From Kocuria salsicia (GTDB lineage: Bacteria > Actinomycetota > Actinomycetes > Actinomycetales > Micrococcaceae), in the NCBI RefSeq assembly GCF_007681555.1, contig NZ_VELE01000001.1:248001-312000 (forward strand): a stretch of 64,000 nucleotides of DNA, given 5' to 3'. Under the pieces are notes generated by a model. That model had not been told where the DNA came from and made no database searches. It was given only the letters and a program-made list of their open reading frames with translations. This document shows, in pieces, positions 35,691-45,689 of this stretch. Every line of letters begins with the position of its first letter. Positions within the stretch are counted from its first letter, which is position 1. A program made the position numbers and the translations under genes.

Positions 35691-37008
35691 ACGACTCCTC
35701 GACGACGAAGTTCGCGCCGAGCCCGTCGAGCTTGTCGGTGAAGTGCTCGTAACCGCGTTTGATAAGCTCCACACCCGTCACCTGGGACACGCCCTCGGCG
35801 GTCAGCGCGGCGATCAGGTGCGAGAAGCCGCCACGCAGGTCCGGGATGTGGATGTCCGTGGCGTGCAGAGGCGTGGGTCCGGAGATCACGGCGGAGTGCA
35901 GGAAGTTGCGCTGCCCGAAGCGGCAGGGCACGGAGCCCAGGCACTCGCGGTGCAGCTGGATGACGGATCCCATGCGGTTGAGCGCGCGGGTGAAGCCGAA
36001 GCGGTTCTCGTAGACCGTCTCGTGGACGATCGACACGCCCTTGGCCTGGGTCAGCACCACCACGAGCGGCTGCTGCCAGTCGGTCATGAAACCGGGGTGC
36101 ACGTCCGTCTCCACGATCAGCGGGTTCAGGTCCCCGCCGGGGTGGTAGAAGCGGATGCCGTCCTCGCGGATGTCCAGCCCGCCGCCCACCTTCCGGAAGG
36201 TGTTCAGGAACGTCATCATGTCCGCCTGCTTGGCGCCGGCCACGAAGATGTCGCCGCCGGTCGCGAGCGCCGCTGAGCCCCACGACGCCGCCTCCATGCG
36301 GTCCGGCAGCGCGCTGTGCACATAGCCCGTGAGCTCGGGGACACCCTCGATGCGGATCACACGGTCTGTCTGGACCGTGATGAGCGCACCCATCTTCTGC
36401 AGGATGGCGATCAGGTCCATGATCTCGGGCTCGGTGGCCGCTCCGCGCAGCTCGGTGTGGCCCTCCGCGCGCGTGGCGGTCAGCAGCACCTGCTCTGTGG
36501 CACCCACGGACGGGTACGGCAGGTCGATCTTCGCGCCCTGCAGCCCGTGCGGGGCGCTCATCCGGATGCCGGAGTCGAGCTTGTCCACCTTGGCGCCGAA
36601 GTTGCGCAGCACCTCAAGGTGGTAGTTGATGGGCCGGTCCCCGATCCGGCAGCCGCCGAGATCGGGGATGAAGGCCTCACCGAGCGCGTGCAGCAGGGGT
36701 CCGCACAGCAGGATCGGGATCCGGGAGTCCCCGGCGTGGGCGTCGATGTCCGAGTGTCGGGCGCGCGTGACATTGGTTGGATCGAGAGTGAGCTGCCCGA
36801 GGGCGTCGTCACGCGTGACGTCCACGCCGTGCAGCGCGAGCAGGTCCGTGACGACCTCGACGTCCTTGATCTCGGGCACGTTGCCGAGCGTGGACGGCGT
36901 GGACCCGAGGAGTGCGGCCACCATGGCCTTCGGAACGAGGTTCTTGGCGCCGCGTACCGTCACCTGACCCGACAGCGGCACGCCGCCGGTGATGCGCAGA
37001 GAAGTCAT
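35689..37008 (-). CDS. murA: UDP-N-acetylglucosamine 1-carboxyvinyltransferase
   Basis: MurA (439 residues) adds enolpyruvate to UDP-GlcNAc, the first committed step of peptidoglycan synthesis. Lys22 (GAKN) and the catalytic cysteine Cys120 in LGGCRIGDRPINYHLEV are present. A Cys here, rather than the Asp seen in mycobacteria, is the fosfomycin-sensitive form in other species. RALNRMGSVIQLHRE and the C-terminal RGYEHFTDKLDGLGA are family features. The ATG has only a weak ribosome-binding site. A TAGAAT -10 box lies 57 bases upstream. Confidence 0.96.
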   Translation of the reverse strand: MTSLRITGGVPLSGQVTVRGAKNLVPKAMVAALLGSTPSTLGNVPEIKDVEVVTDLLALHGVDVTRDDALGQLTLDPTNVTRARHSDIDAHAGDSRIPILLCGPLLHALGEAFIPDLGGCRIGDRPINYHLEVLRNFGAKVDKLDSGIRMSAPHGLQGAKIDLPYPSVGATEQVLLTATRAEGHTELRGAATEPEIMDLIAILQKMGALITVQTDRVIRIEGVPELTGYVHSALPDRMEAASWGSAALATGGDIFVAGAKQADMMTFLNTFRKVGGGLDIREDGIRFYHPGGDLNPLIVETDVHPGFMTDWQQPLVVVLTQAKGVSIVHETVYENRFGFTRALNRMGSVIQLHRECLGSVPCRFGQRNFLHSAVISGPTPLHATDIHIPDLRGGFSHLIAALTAEGVSQVTGVELIKRGYEHFTDKLDGLGANFVVEES

Positions 37009-37064
37009 GACCTACCGATCTGGGGAAGCGTCGCCCGCACGCGGAACGCGCACGAGACCTCGAC

Positions 37065-37070
37065 ATTCTA
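37065..37070 (-). promoter_or_regulatory. Candidate -10 of murA
   Basis: GG-TAGAAT on the minus strand in the 95-bp leuD-murA space; the start point would be near 37058. Confidence 0.45.
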
Positions 37071-37103
37071 CCGACTCGCGGCGGGCCCCGGTCCAGTCAC
37101 CGC

Positions 37104-37703
37104 TCAGGTTCGAGCGGGCAGCGTGGTGGGCTTGAACGCTGGGCGGGTGCGCTCGTAGGCCTCGATGTCCTCCTCCTGCTGAAGGGTCAGCCCGATGTCG
37201 TCCAGGCCCTCCATGAGCCGCCAGCGCGTGTAGTCGTCGATCTGGAACGGCACGGTCACCGGCCCGCACGTGACGGTGCGGGACTCCAGGTCCACGCGGA
37301 CCTCGATGCCCGGCTGCTCCTCCATGAGCTTCCACAGCAGCTCCACGTCCGACTGCTCCACCTGCGCCGCGAGCAGCCCCTGCTTGCCGGAGTTGCCGCG
37401 GAATATGTCCGCGAAGCGCGAGGAGATGACGGCCTTGAAACCGTAGTCCCGCAGCGCCCAGACGGCGTGCTCGCGGGAGGAGCCCGTGCCGAAGTCCGAG
37501 CCGGCCACCAGCACGGAGGCGTTCTCGTACTCGGGGCGGTTGAGCACGAAGTCCGGATTCTTGCGCCACCCGGCGAACAGGGCGTCCTCGAAGCCGGTCT
37601 TGGTGATGCGCTTGAGGAAGACGGCGGGGATGATCTGGTCCGTGTCCACATTGGACTGCTTCAACGGCGCGGCCACGCCGGTGTGGGTGGAGAACTTCTC
37701 CAT
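37104..37703 (-). CDS. leuD: 3-isopropylmalate dehydratase small subunit
   Basis: LeuD (199 residues) forms the swivelling domain of isopropylmalate isomerase with LeuC in leucine synthesis. Family blocks: [57 protein letters not shown], and [15 protein letters not shown]. The GSSREHA motif carries substrate-binding residues. An ATG with AAGGAC upstream lies 45 bases after leuC, so the two genes share a transcript. Confidence 0.97.
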   Translation of the reverse strand: MEKFSTHTGVAAPLKQSNVDTDQIIPAVFLKRITKTGFEDALFAGWRKNPDFVLNRPEYENASVLVAGSDFGTGSSREHAVWALRDYGFKAVISSRFADIFRGNSGKQGLLAAQVEQSDVELLWKLMEEQPGIEVRVDLESRTVTCGPVTVPFQIDDYTRWRLMEGLDDIGLTLQQEEDIEAYERTRPAFKPTTLPART

Positions 37704-37748
37704 GGCGGTGTCCTTCAGTAGCTGGTGCGGTGGTCGGGGCTGCGGAGC

Positions 37749-39224
37749 TCAGGCCATGGGCTGGAGGCCGGACGGCACGGGCGCCGCGGCGCCGGCGGGC
37801 TCGAGGTCCGACGGCGCGCTGAGCGTGCCGCGCACGGCCGTGGCCGCGGCGACCACGGGCGAGACCAGGTGGGTGCGCCCACCCTTGCCCTGCCGACCCT
37901 CGAAGTTGCGGTTGGACGTGGAAGCGCACCGTTCCCCCGGGGCCAGCTGGTCCGGGTTCATGCCGAGGCACATGGAGCATCCCGCGAAGCGCCAGTCCGC
38001 GCCGAACTCGCGGAAGACCCGGTCGAGGCCCTCCGCCTCGGCCTGCAGCCGAACCCTGGCAGAGCCCGGGACCACCATCATGCGCACGTTCTCGGCCTTG
38101 CGGCGACCCTTGACGATCTCCGCGGCGGCGCGCAGGTCCTCGATCCGGGAGTTGGTGCACGAGCCCAGGAACACGGTGTCCACCGGGATCTCCTTCATGG
38201 GGGTGCCCGCCTCGAGGCCCATGTACTCCAGGGCGCGGCGCGCCGCGTCCTTCGCGTTGTCGTCCCCGACCTCCTCCGGGTCCGGGACGGGCTGCGACAG
38301 CGGCACGCCCTGGCCGGGGTTGGTGCCCCAGGTGACGAACGGCTCGAGCTCGTCCGCGTCGATGAACACCTCGCGGTCGAACGCCGCGCCCTCGTCCGTA
38401 TGCAGCGTGCGCCAGTACTCGACGGCGGCGTCCCAGTCCTCGCCCTGCGGGGCGTGCGGGCGGCCCTGGACGTAGTCCATGGTGGTCTCGTCCGGGGCGA
38501 TCATCCCCGCGCGGGCGCCGGCCTCGATGGACATGTTGCAGATGGTCATGCGCGCTTCCATGGACAGCGAGCGGATCGCCGAGCCGCGGTACTCGAGCAC
38601 GTGGCCCTGACCGCCCCCCGTGCCGATCTTGGCGATCACGGCCAGGATGATGTCCTTGGAGCTGACGCCGGGCTTCAGCGTCCCTTCCACGTTGATGGCC
38701 ATGGTCTTGAACGGGGCCAGGGAGAGCGTCTGCGTGGCCATCACGTGCTCCACCTCGGAGGTGCCGATGCCGAACGCCAGCGCGCCGAATGCGCCGTGCG
38801 TGGAGGTGTGGGAGTCCCCGCACACCACGGTCATCCCCGGCTGCGTCAGACCCAGCTGGGGGCCCACCACGTGCACGATGCCCTGCTCGGAGTCCCCCAG
38901 GGAGTGCAGGCGCACGCCGAACTCCTCGCAGTTGCGCCGCAGCGTCTCGATCTGCTTGCGGGAGGTCTCGTCCGCGATGGTCGAGAAAATGTTCTCGGTG
39001 GGGGTGTTGTGGTCCTCGGTGGCGATCGTGAGGTCCGTGCGGCGCAGGCCGCGCCCGGCCAGCCGCAGCCCCTCGAAGGCCTGCGGGCTCGTGACCTCGT
39101 GGAGCAGGTGGAGGTCGATGTAGATGAGGTCCGGGCGTCCCGCCTCGCCCTGGCGCACCAGGTGGTCGTTCCAGACCTTCTCGGCGAGGGTCCGCGGCGG
39201 GGTGGTCACGGCGGTCGTCGTCAT
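37749..39224 (-). CDS. leuC: 3-isopropylmalate dehydratase large subunit
   Basis: LeuC (491 residues), an aconitase-family iron-sulfur enzyme. The N-terminus [13 protein letters not shown], the [34 protein letters not shown] block, and the three cluster cysteines ([13 protein letters not shown], and the pair in [13 protein letters not shown]) are all present. The ATG at 39224 has AGGAGAGA upstream, and in-frame starts further up are not supported. The upstream region contains a palindromic operator candidate shared with the divergent IclR-family gene. Confidence 0.97.
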   Translation of the reverse strand: MTTTAVTTPPRTLAEKVWNDHLVRQGEAGRPDLIYIDLHLLHEVTSPQAFEGLRLAGRGLRRTDLTIATEDHNTPTENIFSTIADETSRKQIETLRRNCEEFGVRLHSLGDSEQGIVHVVGPQLGLTQPGMTVVCGDSHTSTHGAFGALAFGIGTSEVEHVMATQTLSLAPFKTMAINVEGTLKPGVSSKDIILAVIAKIGTGGGQGHVLEYRGSAIRSLSMEARMTICNMSIEAGARAGMIAPDETTMDYVQGRPHAPQGEDWDAAVEYWRTLHTDEGAAFDREVFIDADELEPFVTWGTNPGQGVPLSQPVPDPEEVGDDNAKDAARRALEYMGLEAGTPMKEIPVDTVFLGSCTNSRIEDLRAAAEIVKGRRKAENVRMMVVPGSARVRLQAEAEGLDRVFREFGADWRFAGCSMCLGMNPDQLAPGERCASTSNRNFEGRQGKGGRTHLVSPVVAAATAVRGTLSAPSDLEPAGAAAPVPSGLQPMA

Positions 39225-39360
39225 CTCGTCTCTCCTGTTCTTGCTGCGGCGCCCCGGTGGCGGGCGGCTGCCCGTGGCGCTCCGGGTGCCGGAGGCGTCC
39301 TTTCGCACCATCGTCACCGCTGCCGGGCACCAGTTCCACTCCGCGAACTTGCTTCTCGAA

Positions 39361-39390
39361 TTCTGAGACGGCAGTATCAGAAAATGGACA
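39361..39390. promoter_or_regulatory. Candidate IclR-family operator between leuC and iclR
   Basis: TTCTGAGAC-N4-GTATCAGAA (39361-39382) is a 22-bp palindrome with one mismatch. The overlapping 17-mer GTATCAGAAAATGGACA (39374-39390) closely matches the sites before leuB and ilvBNC and covers the start codon of the regulator gene, consistent with autoregulation and control of leuCD. Confidence 0.6.
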
Positions 39391-40196
39391 CGACACACGC
39401 CATGGATCCGTCCGGCGCTCCCCTGGGCTCTCCGCTGGGCGGCCGGGGCACCGGCACCGCCATGCAGGAGGAGTCCTCCTTCTCACCATCCGGCGTGGGC
39501 GTGATCGACAAGGCCTCCCTGATCCTCGACGCGCTCGAGGCAGGCCCGGCTTCGCTCGCGGACCTCGTGGACGCCACCGGTCTCGCGCGCCCGACGGCGC
39601 ACCGCCTGGCCGTCGCACTGGCCCACCACCGGCTCGTGGGCAGGGACGTGCAGGGCCGTTTTGTCCTCGGCTCGCGGCTCGTGGAGCTCGCCTCCGCGGC
39701 ACGCGAGGACCGGCTGATCTCCGCGGCCGCCCCGGTGCTGCTGCAGCTGCGGGACAGCACCGGCGAGTCCTCGCAGGTTTTCCGCCGCCAGGGCGAGTGG
39801 CGCGTGTGCGTCGCGTCCGCGGAACGCCCGATCGGGCTGAGGGACACGATTCCCGTGGGCACCCAGCTGTCCATGAAGGCCGGTTCCGCCGCCCAGGTGC
39901 TCGTGGCGTGGGAAGACCACGCACGGCTCATCGAGGGCCTGCAGCACGCCCGGTTCTCCGCAACCACGCTCGCCGGGGTGCGACGTCGCGGCTGGGCGCA
40001 GTCGATCGGCGAGCGCGAGCCGGGCATCGCCTCGGTCTCGGCTCCCGTGCGGGGCCCCTCCGGGAGGGTGATCGCGGCCGTGTCCATCAGCGGCCCCATC
40101 GAGAGGCTGTCCAAGCAGCCCGGACAGAAGCACGCGGATGTCGTGGTCCAGGCCGCCCGTCAGCTCAGTGAGGCGGTGCGCGTCAGCGCGACGTGA
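39384..40196 (+). CDS. IclR-family regulator, LtbR/NdgR type
   Basis: IclR-family transcription factor (270 residues). After a Gly/Ser-rich N-terminus of about 40 residues the winged helix-turn-helix reads [22 protein letters not shown]. The effector domain ends [22 protein letters not shown], typical of the family. Divergence from leuCD is the conserved position of LtbR of Corynebacterium glutamicum and NdgR of Streptomyces, regulators of leucine and other amino-acid genes; the function here is inferred from that and from the shared operator motif. Its 3' end overlaps the convergent GTPase gene by 14 bases. Confidence 0.88.
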   Translation: MDTTHAMDPSGAPLGSPLGGRGTGTAMQEESSFSPSGVGVIDKASLILDALEAGPASLADLVDATGLARPTAHRLAVALAHHRLVGRDVQGRFVLGSRLVELASAAREDRLISAAAPVLLQLRDSTGESSQVFRRQGEWRVCVASAERPIGLRDTIPVGTQLSMKAGSAAQVLVAWEDHARLIEGLQHARFSATTLAGVRRRGWAQSIGEREPGIASVSAPVRGPSGRVIAAVSISGPIERLSKQPGQKHADVVVQAARQLSEAVRVSAT

Positions 40197-41850
40197 GCCC
40201 CGCCCGCGCCACGGCGTCCGCGAACTCCCGGTGCGCCTCGAGCTCGCGGCGCACCGGTGCCTCCACGGACTCGGTGGCTGCCTCCCGCACCGAGCGCAGC
40301 AGGCGTCGTCGCACCCCCGAGGCGTGGACGCGGGACGCAAGGGACGCGAGCACCGCACCCGTGAGCGCGAGGAACAGTGCGAGGACCACACCGGTGAGGA
40401 CCATCAGCGTGGGCACCGGCAGCGGGAAGTCCTGGACCGTGGGCGGGGGCGGCAGCTGGATCTGGAAGTACTGGGCCAGGAACAGCCCGAGCAGCCACAG
40501 CAGGCCCAGCACCGTGACGAGCATCGCGAGCCACTGCAGGAGGTCGAAGGCAAGCCACCACCACGACGAGCGGTGGGCCGAAAACTTCGTGCGGGCCACG
40601 GCCTGGTCGAGCGTGTCCGGCAGGCGGTGCTCGTTGGTGCGTGCAGCGGCCCTGACGCTGCGCCGCCACGGCTCGCCGGCCCCGGCGGAGACCTCGTCCG
40701 CGAAGCCGCGCACTGCGGAGTCCGCTGCCGCCCTGCGGGAGGCGTCCATCGCGGGTACCGAAGTGTGGTGCACCCCGGGGTCGGAAGTCTTCTCGTGGCT
40801 CTCGATGTGCAGGCGCTTGAGCGGGTCCTTGCGGAACCGGGAGAGCCAGCGGGTGGCGATCCACCCGGTGTGCCTGCCCGCCCTCAACCGGTAGGAGCGG
40901 GCAGCGGCGTCCGCGACCATCTCGATCCCCCCGGCGCGCGCGAGCCCCTCGGTGAGCCGTTCGCCCGCCGCCTTGTCGATGCCGTGCGGATCGCCCTGTC
41001 CCGCGGCATCCGCGAGCTCCCGGGCGGCGTGCTGCACGTCCGTCTCGAGCCGCTGCCCCGCCGCCGCACGCCCCGCGGCCACCGCGTGGATGCGCTCGCG
41101 CAGAAACTCGATGCCCTGTCCCGTGGCGGCCGAGACCGCCACGGGTGCGCTCTGCCCCGTGGCGGGCAGCCCGTCCTGGCGCACGAGGTCCGTGAGCGAG
41201 GCGAGCACGCCCGGCACGTCCCGTTCCGCGAGCCGGTCCGCCTGATTGAGCACCACCATGGTCACCGCCCCGTGCCGGGCGAGCGGCTGCACGAAGTCCT
41301 GGTGCAGCACGGCGTCCGCGTACTTCTGTGGGTCCACGACCCACACGACCACGTCCACCAGGCCCACCATGCGCTGCACGATCTGGCGGTGCTCACTGGT
41401 CACCGAGTCGAAGTCCGGCAGGTCCAGCAGCACGAGCCCACCCTGCGCTGTGCTCGCCCGCCGCCCGCTGCCGGTGGAGACGCTGAGTGCGGGGCCCACC
41501 ACCCGGCGGTCGGCCACGTCAAGCCAGTCCAGCAGCGGCTGGCTGCCCTCCTCGCCCCAGATGGCGGCCAGGGGCTTCGACGTCGTGGGCCTGCGTGCCG
41601 CTGCGCGGGCCAGCTCCTTGCCAGCCACGGCGTTGAACAGCGTGGACTTCCCGGAGCCTGTGGCGCCGAAGAACCCCACCACCGTGTGGTCCGCGGACAG
41701 CGCACGCCGCTGCCCGGCCGTGTCGAGCGTGTGCCGGGCCCGCTGCACCACGTCCGCGTCCAGGCGGCCCTCCGCGATCTCGGTGGCCCGTGCGAGCCCC
41801 TCGATCCGTTCGGACAGGCTTACCGTCTCGTTCCGGGAACGGGGGCTCAC
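40183..41850 (-). CDS. Dynamin-like membrane GTPase, second of a pair
   Basis: A 555-residue GTPase with P-loop GFFGATGSGKSTLFNAV (59-75), switch motif VLLDLPDFDSV and base-recognition motif VVLNQADRL. The C-terminal third has two strong hydrophobic segments (LLQWLAMLVTVLGLLWLLGLF and TLMVLTGVVLALFLALTGAV) separated by a short Pro-rich loop, followed by a basic tail. The tandem arrangement with another membrane GTPase matches the DynA/DynB pair of Streptomyces, dynamin-like proteins of sporulation septa. That assignment is by architecture and context. A GTG start overlaps the stop of the partner gene (GTGA). Confidence 0.82.
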   Translation of the reverse strand: MSPRSRNETVSLSERIEGLARATEIAEGRLDADVVQRARHTLDTAGQRRALSADHTVVGFFGATGSGKSTLFNAVAGKELARAAARRPTTSKPLAAIWGEEGSQPLLDWLDVADRRVVGPALSVSTGSGRRASTAQGGLVLLDLPDFDSVTSEHRQIVQRMVGLVDVVVWVVDPQKYADAVLHQDFVQPLARHGAVTMVVLNQADRLAERDVPGVLASLTDLVRQDGLPATGQSAPVAVSAATGQGIEFLRERIHAVAAGRAAAGQRLETDVQHAARELADAAGQGDPHGIDKAAGERLTEGLARAGGIEMVADAAARSYRLRAGRHTGWIATRWLSRFRKDPLKRLHIESHEKTSDPGVHHTSVPAMDASRRAAADSAVRGFADEVSAGAGEPWRRSVRAAARTNEHRLPDTLDQAVARTKFSAHRSSWWWLAFDLLQWLAMLVTVLGLLWLLGLFLAQYFQIQLPPPPTVQDFPLPVPTLMVLTGVVLALFLALTGAVLASLASRVHASGVRRRLLRSVREAATESVEAPVRRELEAHREFADAVARAGLTSR

Positions 41851-43601
41851 AGGGCCTCACTCTCCCGGCGCACGAGCTCGGCCGCAGCATGCAGCTCCTG
41901 GGCGGTGGGGTGCTCCCCCAGCTCGTCGATGGAGTCCAGGAAGAGCTTGGCGCGCTGGTCCAGAAGGCCTTGGATGCGGGACTCAAGGTTGCTGCGCGCC
42001 TGGTCGCTCATGCGGCGCACGGCGTCCTCACCGAAGACGGCCTCGAGCAGCTTCATGCCCACCACACCGGAGCCGCCGGCGATCCCGACCTCCAGTCCCG
42101 TGAGCCCTCCGGTGGTCGAGAACACGGCGATCATCAGGATCACGGCCAGGGCGTTCACGCCCAGGGACATCGCCCGCGCACGCGTCCGCTTACCCGCACC
42201 CTCCTGCTGGATCATGAGCATCACGTCTGACTGCCAGGCGCGGATGCTCTCGGCCACCTGCTCGGGGTAGTCCGGTGGCAGGGCGGAGGCGTCCCGTCCC
42301 GCGAGCAGCACCTGCCCGGACGGCTCGTCCCGCCAGCGCCGCTCCGCGGACTCCGCGGCGCGCGCCGTGTTCTCCACGATCACCGCCTGCAGCCCGGTCT
42401 CGATGGCTTCCTCCACCCGCACCTCGGGCGTCGGCTGGCCCTTGAAGAACGCGGTCATCCGGTCCCGCACCCGGCCGATCCCGGCCTCCAGGCTGCGGAA
42501 GAACTCGCCGGTCCCCACGAAGTCCTGCCACCGGGAGAGCACCTCTCCGCGCAGCAGGGTGCCGTCCCGCGTGGAGTCCACGATCGCCCGCAGCGCCTCG
42601 CCGAAGGAGGTGGACACCTCCCGGCGCAGGTGCTCCTCGGTGCGCTGCTGCGCGGCGACGGCCTCGCCGGTGCGCTCGGTGGTGTCCGCCAGCTCGCGCA
42701 CCGCTCCGCCGAGGGTGCGCGCCGCAATCTCGGAGCGCGCCTGGGCGTCCGCGCCGAGGCGTTCGAGCCACTCGCGCACCGGCTCCACCGCCGCCGCCGG
42801 AAGCATCCCGGTCTCGTTCAGCGGGGACTCGGTCACCACGAAGATCGGCGCGGCCCCGAGGCCCTCCTCGTCCAGCATCCGCCGGAGGTCATCCTCGATC
42901 TCCTTGGCGGAGGAAGCCTGCACCCGGTCCAACACCACGGCCACGGTGATGTCCCGGCCCGCGGCGTTGCGCAGCAGCTGCCACGGGACGGCGTCCGCGT
43001 AGCGGTTGGCGGTGGTGACGAACAGCCACAGGTCCGCTGCGGAGAGCAGCTGCGCGGCGAGCGCACGGTTGTCGTTGGAAATCGAGTCCACGTCCGGGGC
43101 GTCGAGGATCGCGAGCCCCTCGGGGATGTTCGTGTCCGCGAGCAGCACGAGGGACCCGGTGTCCTCGACGGTCCCGTCACCCGACTCCCCCGCGGGCGGC
43201 GTGTGCCCCGCGGCCACCACGGTGCCGTGCACCCTGGCCAGACGGGGCAGCACGCGCTGGGTGGTGAAGGCCCCGGCGTCGCTCGGGTGGTGGATCAGCA
43301 GCGGCCTGCGTGTGGTGGGGCGGATCGCCCCGGACCGGGTCACGGGGTGGCCCACGAGGGCGTTGACGAGCGTGGACTTCCCCGCCCCCGTTGAGCCTCC
43401 GACCACGGCGAGCAGGGGCGCGTCCAGGGAACGCACCCGGGGCAGCACGTAGTCGTCCAGCTGGGCGACGGCGCGGGCGGCGTCCTCTCGCTGCTGGGGC
43501 GCGCTGGCGGTGGCCAGTGGCAGGGTGGTTGAACGCAGGAGCTCGCGCGTGCCCTCCAGGGCCTCGATGAGCGGCACGGCCGGGGTCTCGTGGGTGTTCA
43601 C
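41847..43601 (-). CDS. Dynamin-like membrane GTPase, first of a pair
   Basis: A 584-residue GTPase: P-loop VVGGSTGAGKSTLVNAL (67-83), a T-rich switch I (GAIRPTTRRP) and switch motif ILDAPDVDSISNDN. In place of NKxD it has VVLDRVQ, unusual for a regulated GTPase but seen in dynamin-like families. A helical middle domain is followed by a hydrophobic hairpin (LGVNALAVILMIAVFSTTGG to GIAGGSGVVGMKLLEAVFG) and a helical tail. The GTG at 43601 lies six bases after CACAAT, suggesting a leaderless mRNA. Encoded just upstream of, and overlapping, its partner GTPase. Confidence 0.82.
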   Translation of the reverse strand: MNTHETPAVPLIEALEGTRELLRSTTLPLATASAPQQREDAARAVAQLDDYVLPRVRSLDAPLLAVVGGSTGAGKSTLVNALVGHPVTRSGAIRPTTRRPLLIHHPSDAGAFTTQRVLPRLARVHGTVVAAGHTPPAGESGDGTVEDTGSLVLLADTNIPEGLAILDAPDVDSISNDNRALAAQLLSAADLWLFVTTANRYADAVPWQLLRNAAGRDITVAVVLDRVQASSAKEIEDDLRRMLDEEGLGAAPIFVVTESPLNETGMLPAAAVEPVREWLERLGADAQARSEIAARTLGGAVRELADTTERTGEAVAAQQRTEEHLRREVSTSFGEALRAIVDSTRDGTLLRGEVLSRWQDFVGTGEFFRSLEAGIGRVRDRMTAFFKGQPTPEVRVEEAIETGLQAVIVENTARAAESAERRWRDEPSGQVLLAGRDASALPPDYPEQVAESIRAWQSDVMLMIQQEGAGKRTRARAMSLGVNALAVILMIAVFSTTGGLTGLEVGIAGGSGVVGMKLLEAVFGEDAVRRMSDQARSNLESRIQGLLDQRAKLFLDSIDELGEHPTAQELHAAAELVRRESEAL

Positions 43602-43607
43602 ACGGTC

Positions 43608-43613
43608 ATTGTG
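43608..43613 (-). promoter_or_regulatory. -10 box of the GTPase operon
   Basis: TGG-CACAAT on the minus strand (extended form) six bases before the GTG start. Confidence 0.5.
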
Positions 43614-43672
43614 CCAGCAGCTCGGCATGCCGCCGGCGCGCAGTGCCGACAACGCCGCGGAATCCGGACATG

Positions 43673-43708
43673 ACAAAACCCCGGCTTCCGTGGAAACCGG
43701 GGTTTTGT
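43673..43708 (-). terminator. Terminator of the tRNA-Gln/tRNA-Glu unit
   Basis: A perfect 12-bp stem, ACAAAACCCCGG with its complement (43673-43684 and 43697-43708); the minus-strand transcript ends in GGGGUUUUGU. It lies seven bases after tRNA-Glu. Confidence 0.85.
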
Positions 43709-43714
43709 GTCGCG

Positions 43715-43787
43715 TGACCCCAGCGGGATTCGAACCCGCGTTACCGCCGTGAGAGGGCGGCGTACTAGGCCGCTATACGATGGGGCC
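43715..43787 (-). tRNA. tRNA-Glu (CUC)
   Basis: A 73-base cloverleaf with acceptor pairs GGCCCCA/TGGGGTC, anticodon loop CCTCTCA with anticodon CTC, and T-arm GCGGGTTCGAATCCCGC. CCA is not encoded. Confidence 0.96.
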
Positions 43788-43939
43788 ATGTACTTTTCGT
43801 GGGCCGCGTGAACTTTCCTGCGGCCCGGTTGACGCACCAAACAGTAACATCAACGGTGTGTTGTTCCAATTCGCCGTGTCAGGCTGAACAGAACGGTGTT
43901 CTCACACTCGCGAACGTCTCCATTCACGAGGAAGAATCG

Positions 43940-44011
43940 CTGGGATACCAGGACTCGAACCTAGAACGGCGGTACCAGAAACCGCTGTGTTGCCAATTAC
44001 ACCATATCCCA
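43940..44011 (-). tRNA. tRNA-Gln (CUG)
   Basis: A 72-base cloverleaf with acceptor TGGGATA/TATCCCA, anticodon stem GCGGT/ACCGC around TTCTGGT (anticodon CTG) and T-arm with GGTTCGAGTCC. CCA is not encoded. Actinobacteria lack GlnRS, so this tRNA is expected to be charged with Glu by GltX and then amidated by GatCAB. Confidence 0.96.
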
Positions 44012-44058
44012 ATGGCTGTCACCCGACTCGACTGCTCCGTGCCGCGCAACGAGCAACA

Positions 44059-44087
44059 ACTATACCCATGTGCCGAGCGACTGCCAA
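44059..44087 (-). promoter_or_regulatory. Promoter of tRNA-Gln/tRNA-Glu
   Basis: On the minus strand TTGGCA, a 17-bp spacer and TATAGT: one of the best matches to a housekeeping promoter in the window. Predicted start near 44052, about 40 bases before tRNA-Gln. Confidence 0.75.
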
Positions 44088-44095
44088 ACTGGGCC

Positions 44096-44130
44096 CCGGG
44101 GGTCCCCTCCGCACGGGAGGAGGCCCCCGG
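44096..44130 (-). terminator. Terminator of gltX
   Basis: A long GC-rich hairpin, CCGGGGG... pairing with ...CCCCCGG, just after the gltX stop and before the tRNA promoter. Confidence 0.65.
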
Positions 44131-44162
44131 CCGCGCACCGTCGTGGGAGGACGGCGGCGGGT

Positions 44163-45680
44163 TCAGGACTCGAGCGTGTTCCGCAGGGCCCTGATCCGCG
44201 CCAGCGAGGAGTCCTTGCCGAGGATCTCGAGGGACTCGAACAGCGGCGGCGAGATGCGGCGGCCTGACACCGCGGTGCGCACGGGGCCGAATGCCAGGCG
44301 CGGCTTGATGCCGAGGCCGTCCACGATGGCCTCGCGCAGGGCTTCCTCGATGCTCGCGGCGGTGAACTCCGTGAGCGGCTCGAGCGCGGCGACGGCGGCG
44401 TCGAGGACCTGGGGTGCGCTGTCCTTGAGCTGCTTGGCGGCGTCCTCGGCCACGACGATCTCGTCGTCCGCGCGGAACAGGAACCCGAGCAGGCCCTCTG
44501 TCTCCCCGAGCAGGTTCATGCGCTCCTGGACGAGCGGTGCGGCGAGGTCGAGGATCTCGTTCTGCCGCGCGGTGAGGGTTTCCCCCACCAGGTCTGCCGC
44601 GCGCAGGTACGGGATCAGGCGGTCCCGGAAGTCCTGCGGGTCCAGCATGCGCACATGCGTGCCGTTGATCGCCGTGGCCTTCTTGACATCGAAGCGCGCG
44701 GGGTTGGCCAGGACGTCGTGGATGTCGAAGTTGGCCACGAGCTGCTCGACCGTGAAGATATCCTCGTCCGCGGACAGGGACCAGCCGAGCAGGGCCAGGT
44801 AGTTCAGCAGGCCCTCGGGGATGAACCCGTTGTCCCGGTGCAGGAAAAGATTGGACTCCGGATCCCGCTTGGACAGCTTCTTGTTGCCCTCGCCCATGAC
44901 GTAGGGCAGATGGCCGAACTCGGGAATGAACTCGGCAACGCCGATGCCCATCAGCGCCCGGTAGAGGGCGATCTGGCGCGGGGTGGAGGAGAGCAGGTCC
45001 TCGCCGCGCAGCACCTGGGTGATACCCATCAGGGCGTCGTCCACCGGGTTCACGAGTGTGTAGAGCGGCTTGCCGTTGGCGCGGGCCACCACGAAGTCCG
45101 GGACGGAGCCGGCCTTGAACGTGATCTCCCCGCGCACGAGGTCCGTGAAGGAGATGTCCTCGTCCGGCATGCGCAGCCGCAGCACCGGCTGACGGCCCTC
45201 GGCGCGGTATGCGGCCTTCTGCTCCTCGGTGAGGTCGCGGTCGTAGTTGTCGTAGCCGCGCTTCGGGTCCTCGCCCCTGTCGCGGTGGCGCTGCTCGACC
45301 TCTGCGGGGGTCGAGAAGTCCTCGTAGACGTAGCCCGCATCCACCAGGCGCGCGAGCACGTCCTGGTAGATCTCGCCGCGCTGGGACTGCCGGTAGGGCT
45401 CGTGGGGACCGCCCACGTTCACGCCCTCGTCCCACGTGATGCCCAGCCAGCCGAGCGCTTCGAGGATCTGCTGGAAGCTCTCCTCGGAGTCGCGGGCGGC
45501 GTCCGTGTCCTCGATCCGGAACACCAGGGTGCCGCCGGTGTGGCGCGCCCACGCCCAGTTGAACAGGGCGGTGCGGATCAGGCCCACGTGCGGGGTGCCC
45601 GTGGGTGATGGGCAGAAGCGCACGCGCACGGGGGTGCCTTCGGGAACGTTGGGGTGCAAGGTCGCTGCGTCGTCAGTCAT
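44163..45680 (-). CDS. gltX: Glutamyl-tRNA synthetase
   Basis: Class I aminoacyl-tRNA synthetase (505 residues). The HIGH-like motif is in [20 protein letters not shown] and the KMSKS-like motif is [11 protein letters not shown]. The [16 protein letters not shown] stretch holds substrate-binding residues, and the C-terminal anticodon-binding helical domain is present. As actinobacteria make Gln-tRNA through the amidation route, it is expected to be non-discriminating and charge both tRNA-Glu and tRNA-Gln, whose genes follow directly. The ATG lies nine bases after a TAGAAT -10 box. Confidence 0.96.
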   Translation of the reverse strand: MTDDAATLHPNVPEGTPVRVRFCPSPTGTPHVGLIRTALFNWAWARHTGGTLVFRIEDTDAARDSEESFQQILEALGWLGITWDEGVNVGGPHEPYRQSQRGEIYQDVLARLVDAGYVYEDFSTPAEVEQRHRDRGEDPKRGYDNYDRDLTEEQKAAYRAEGRQPVLRLRMPDEDISFTDLVRGEITFKAGSVPDFVVARANGKPLYTLVNPVDDALMGITQVLRGEDLLSSTPRQIALYRALMGIGVAEFIPEFGHLPYVMGEGNKKLSKRDPESNLFLHRDNGFIPEGLLNYLALLGWSLSADEDIFTVEQLVANFDIHDVLANPARFDVKKATAINGTHVRMLDPQDFRDRLIPYLRAADLVGETLTARQNEILDLAAPLVQERMNLLGETEGLLGFLFRADDEIVVAEDAAKQLKDSAPQVLDAAVAALEPLTEFTAASIEEALREAIVDGLGIKPRLAFGPVRTAVSGRRISPPLFESLEILGKDSSLARIRALRNTLES

Positions 45681-45689
45681 GATGGGCCC

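Noticed and set aside
37012-39924. A minus-strand open frame of 970 codons over leuC and leuD
   Set aside because: A shadow frame: the leuC and leuD reading frames in the same region show complete family motifs, while this one is Arg/Gly/Pro low-complexity sequence.
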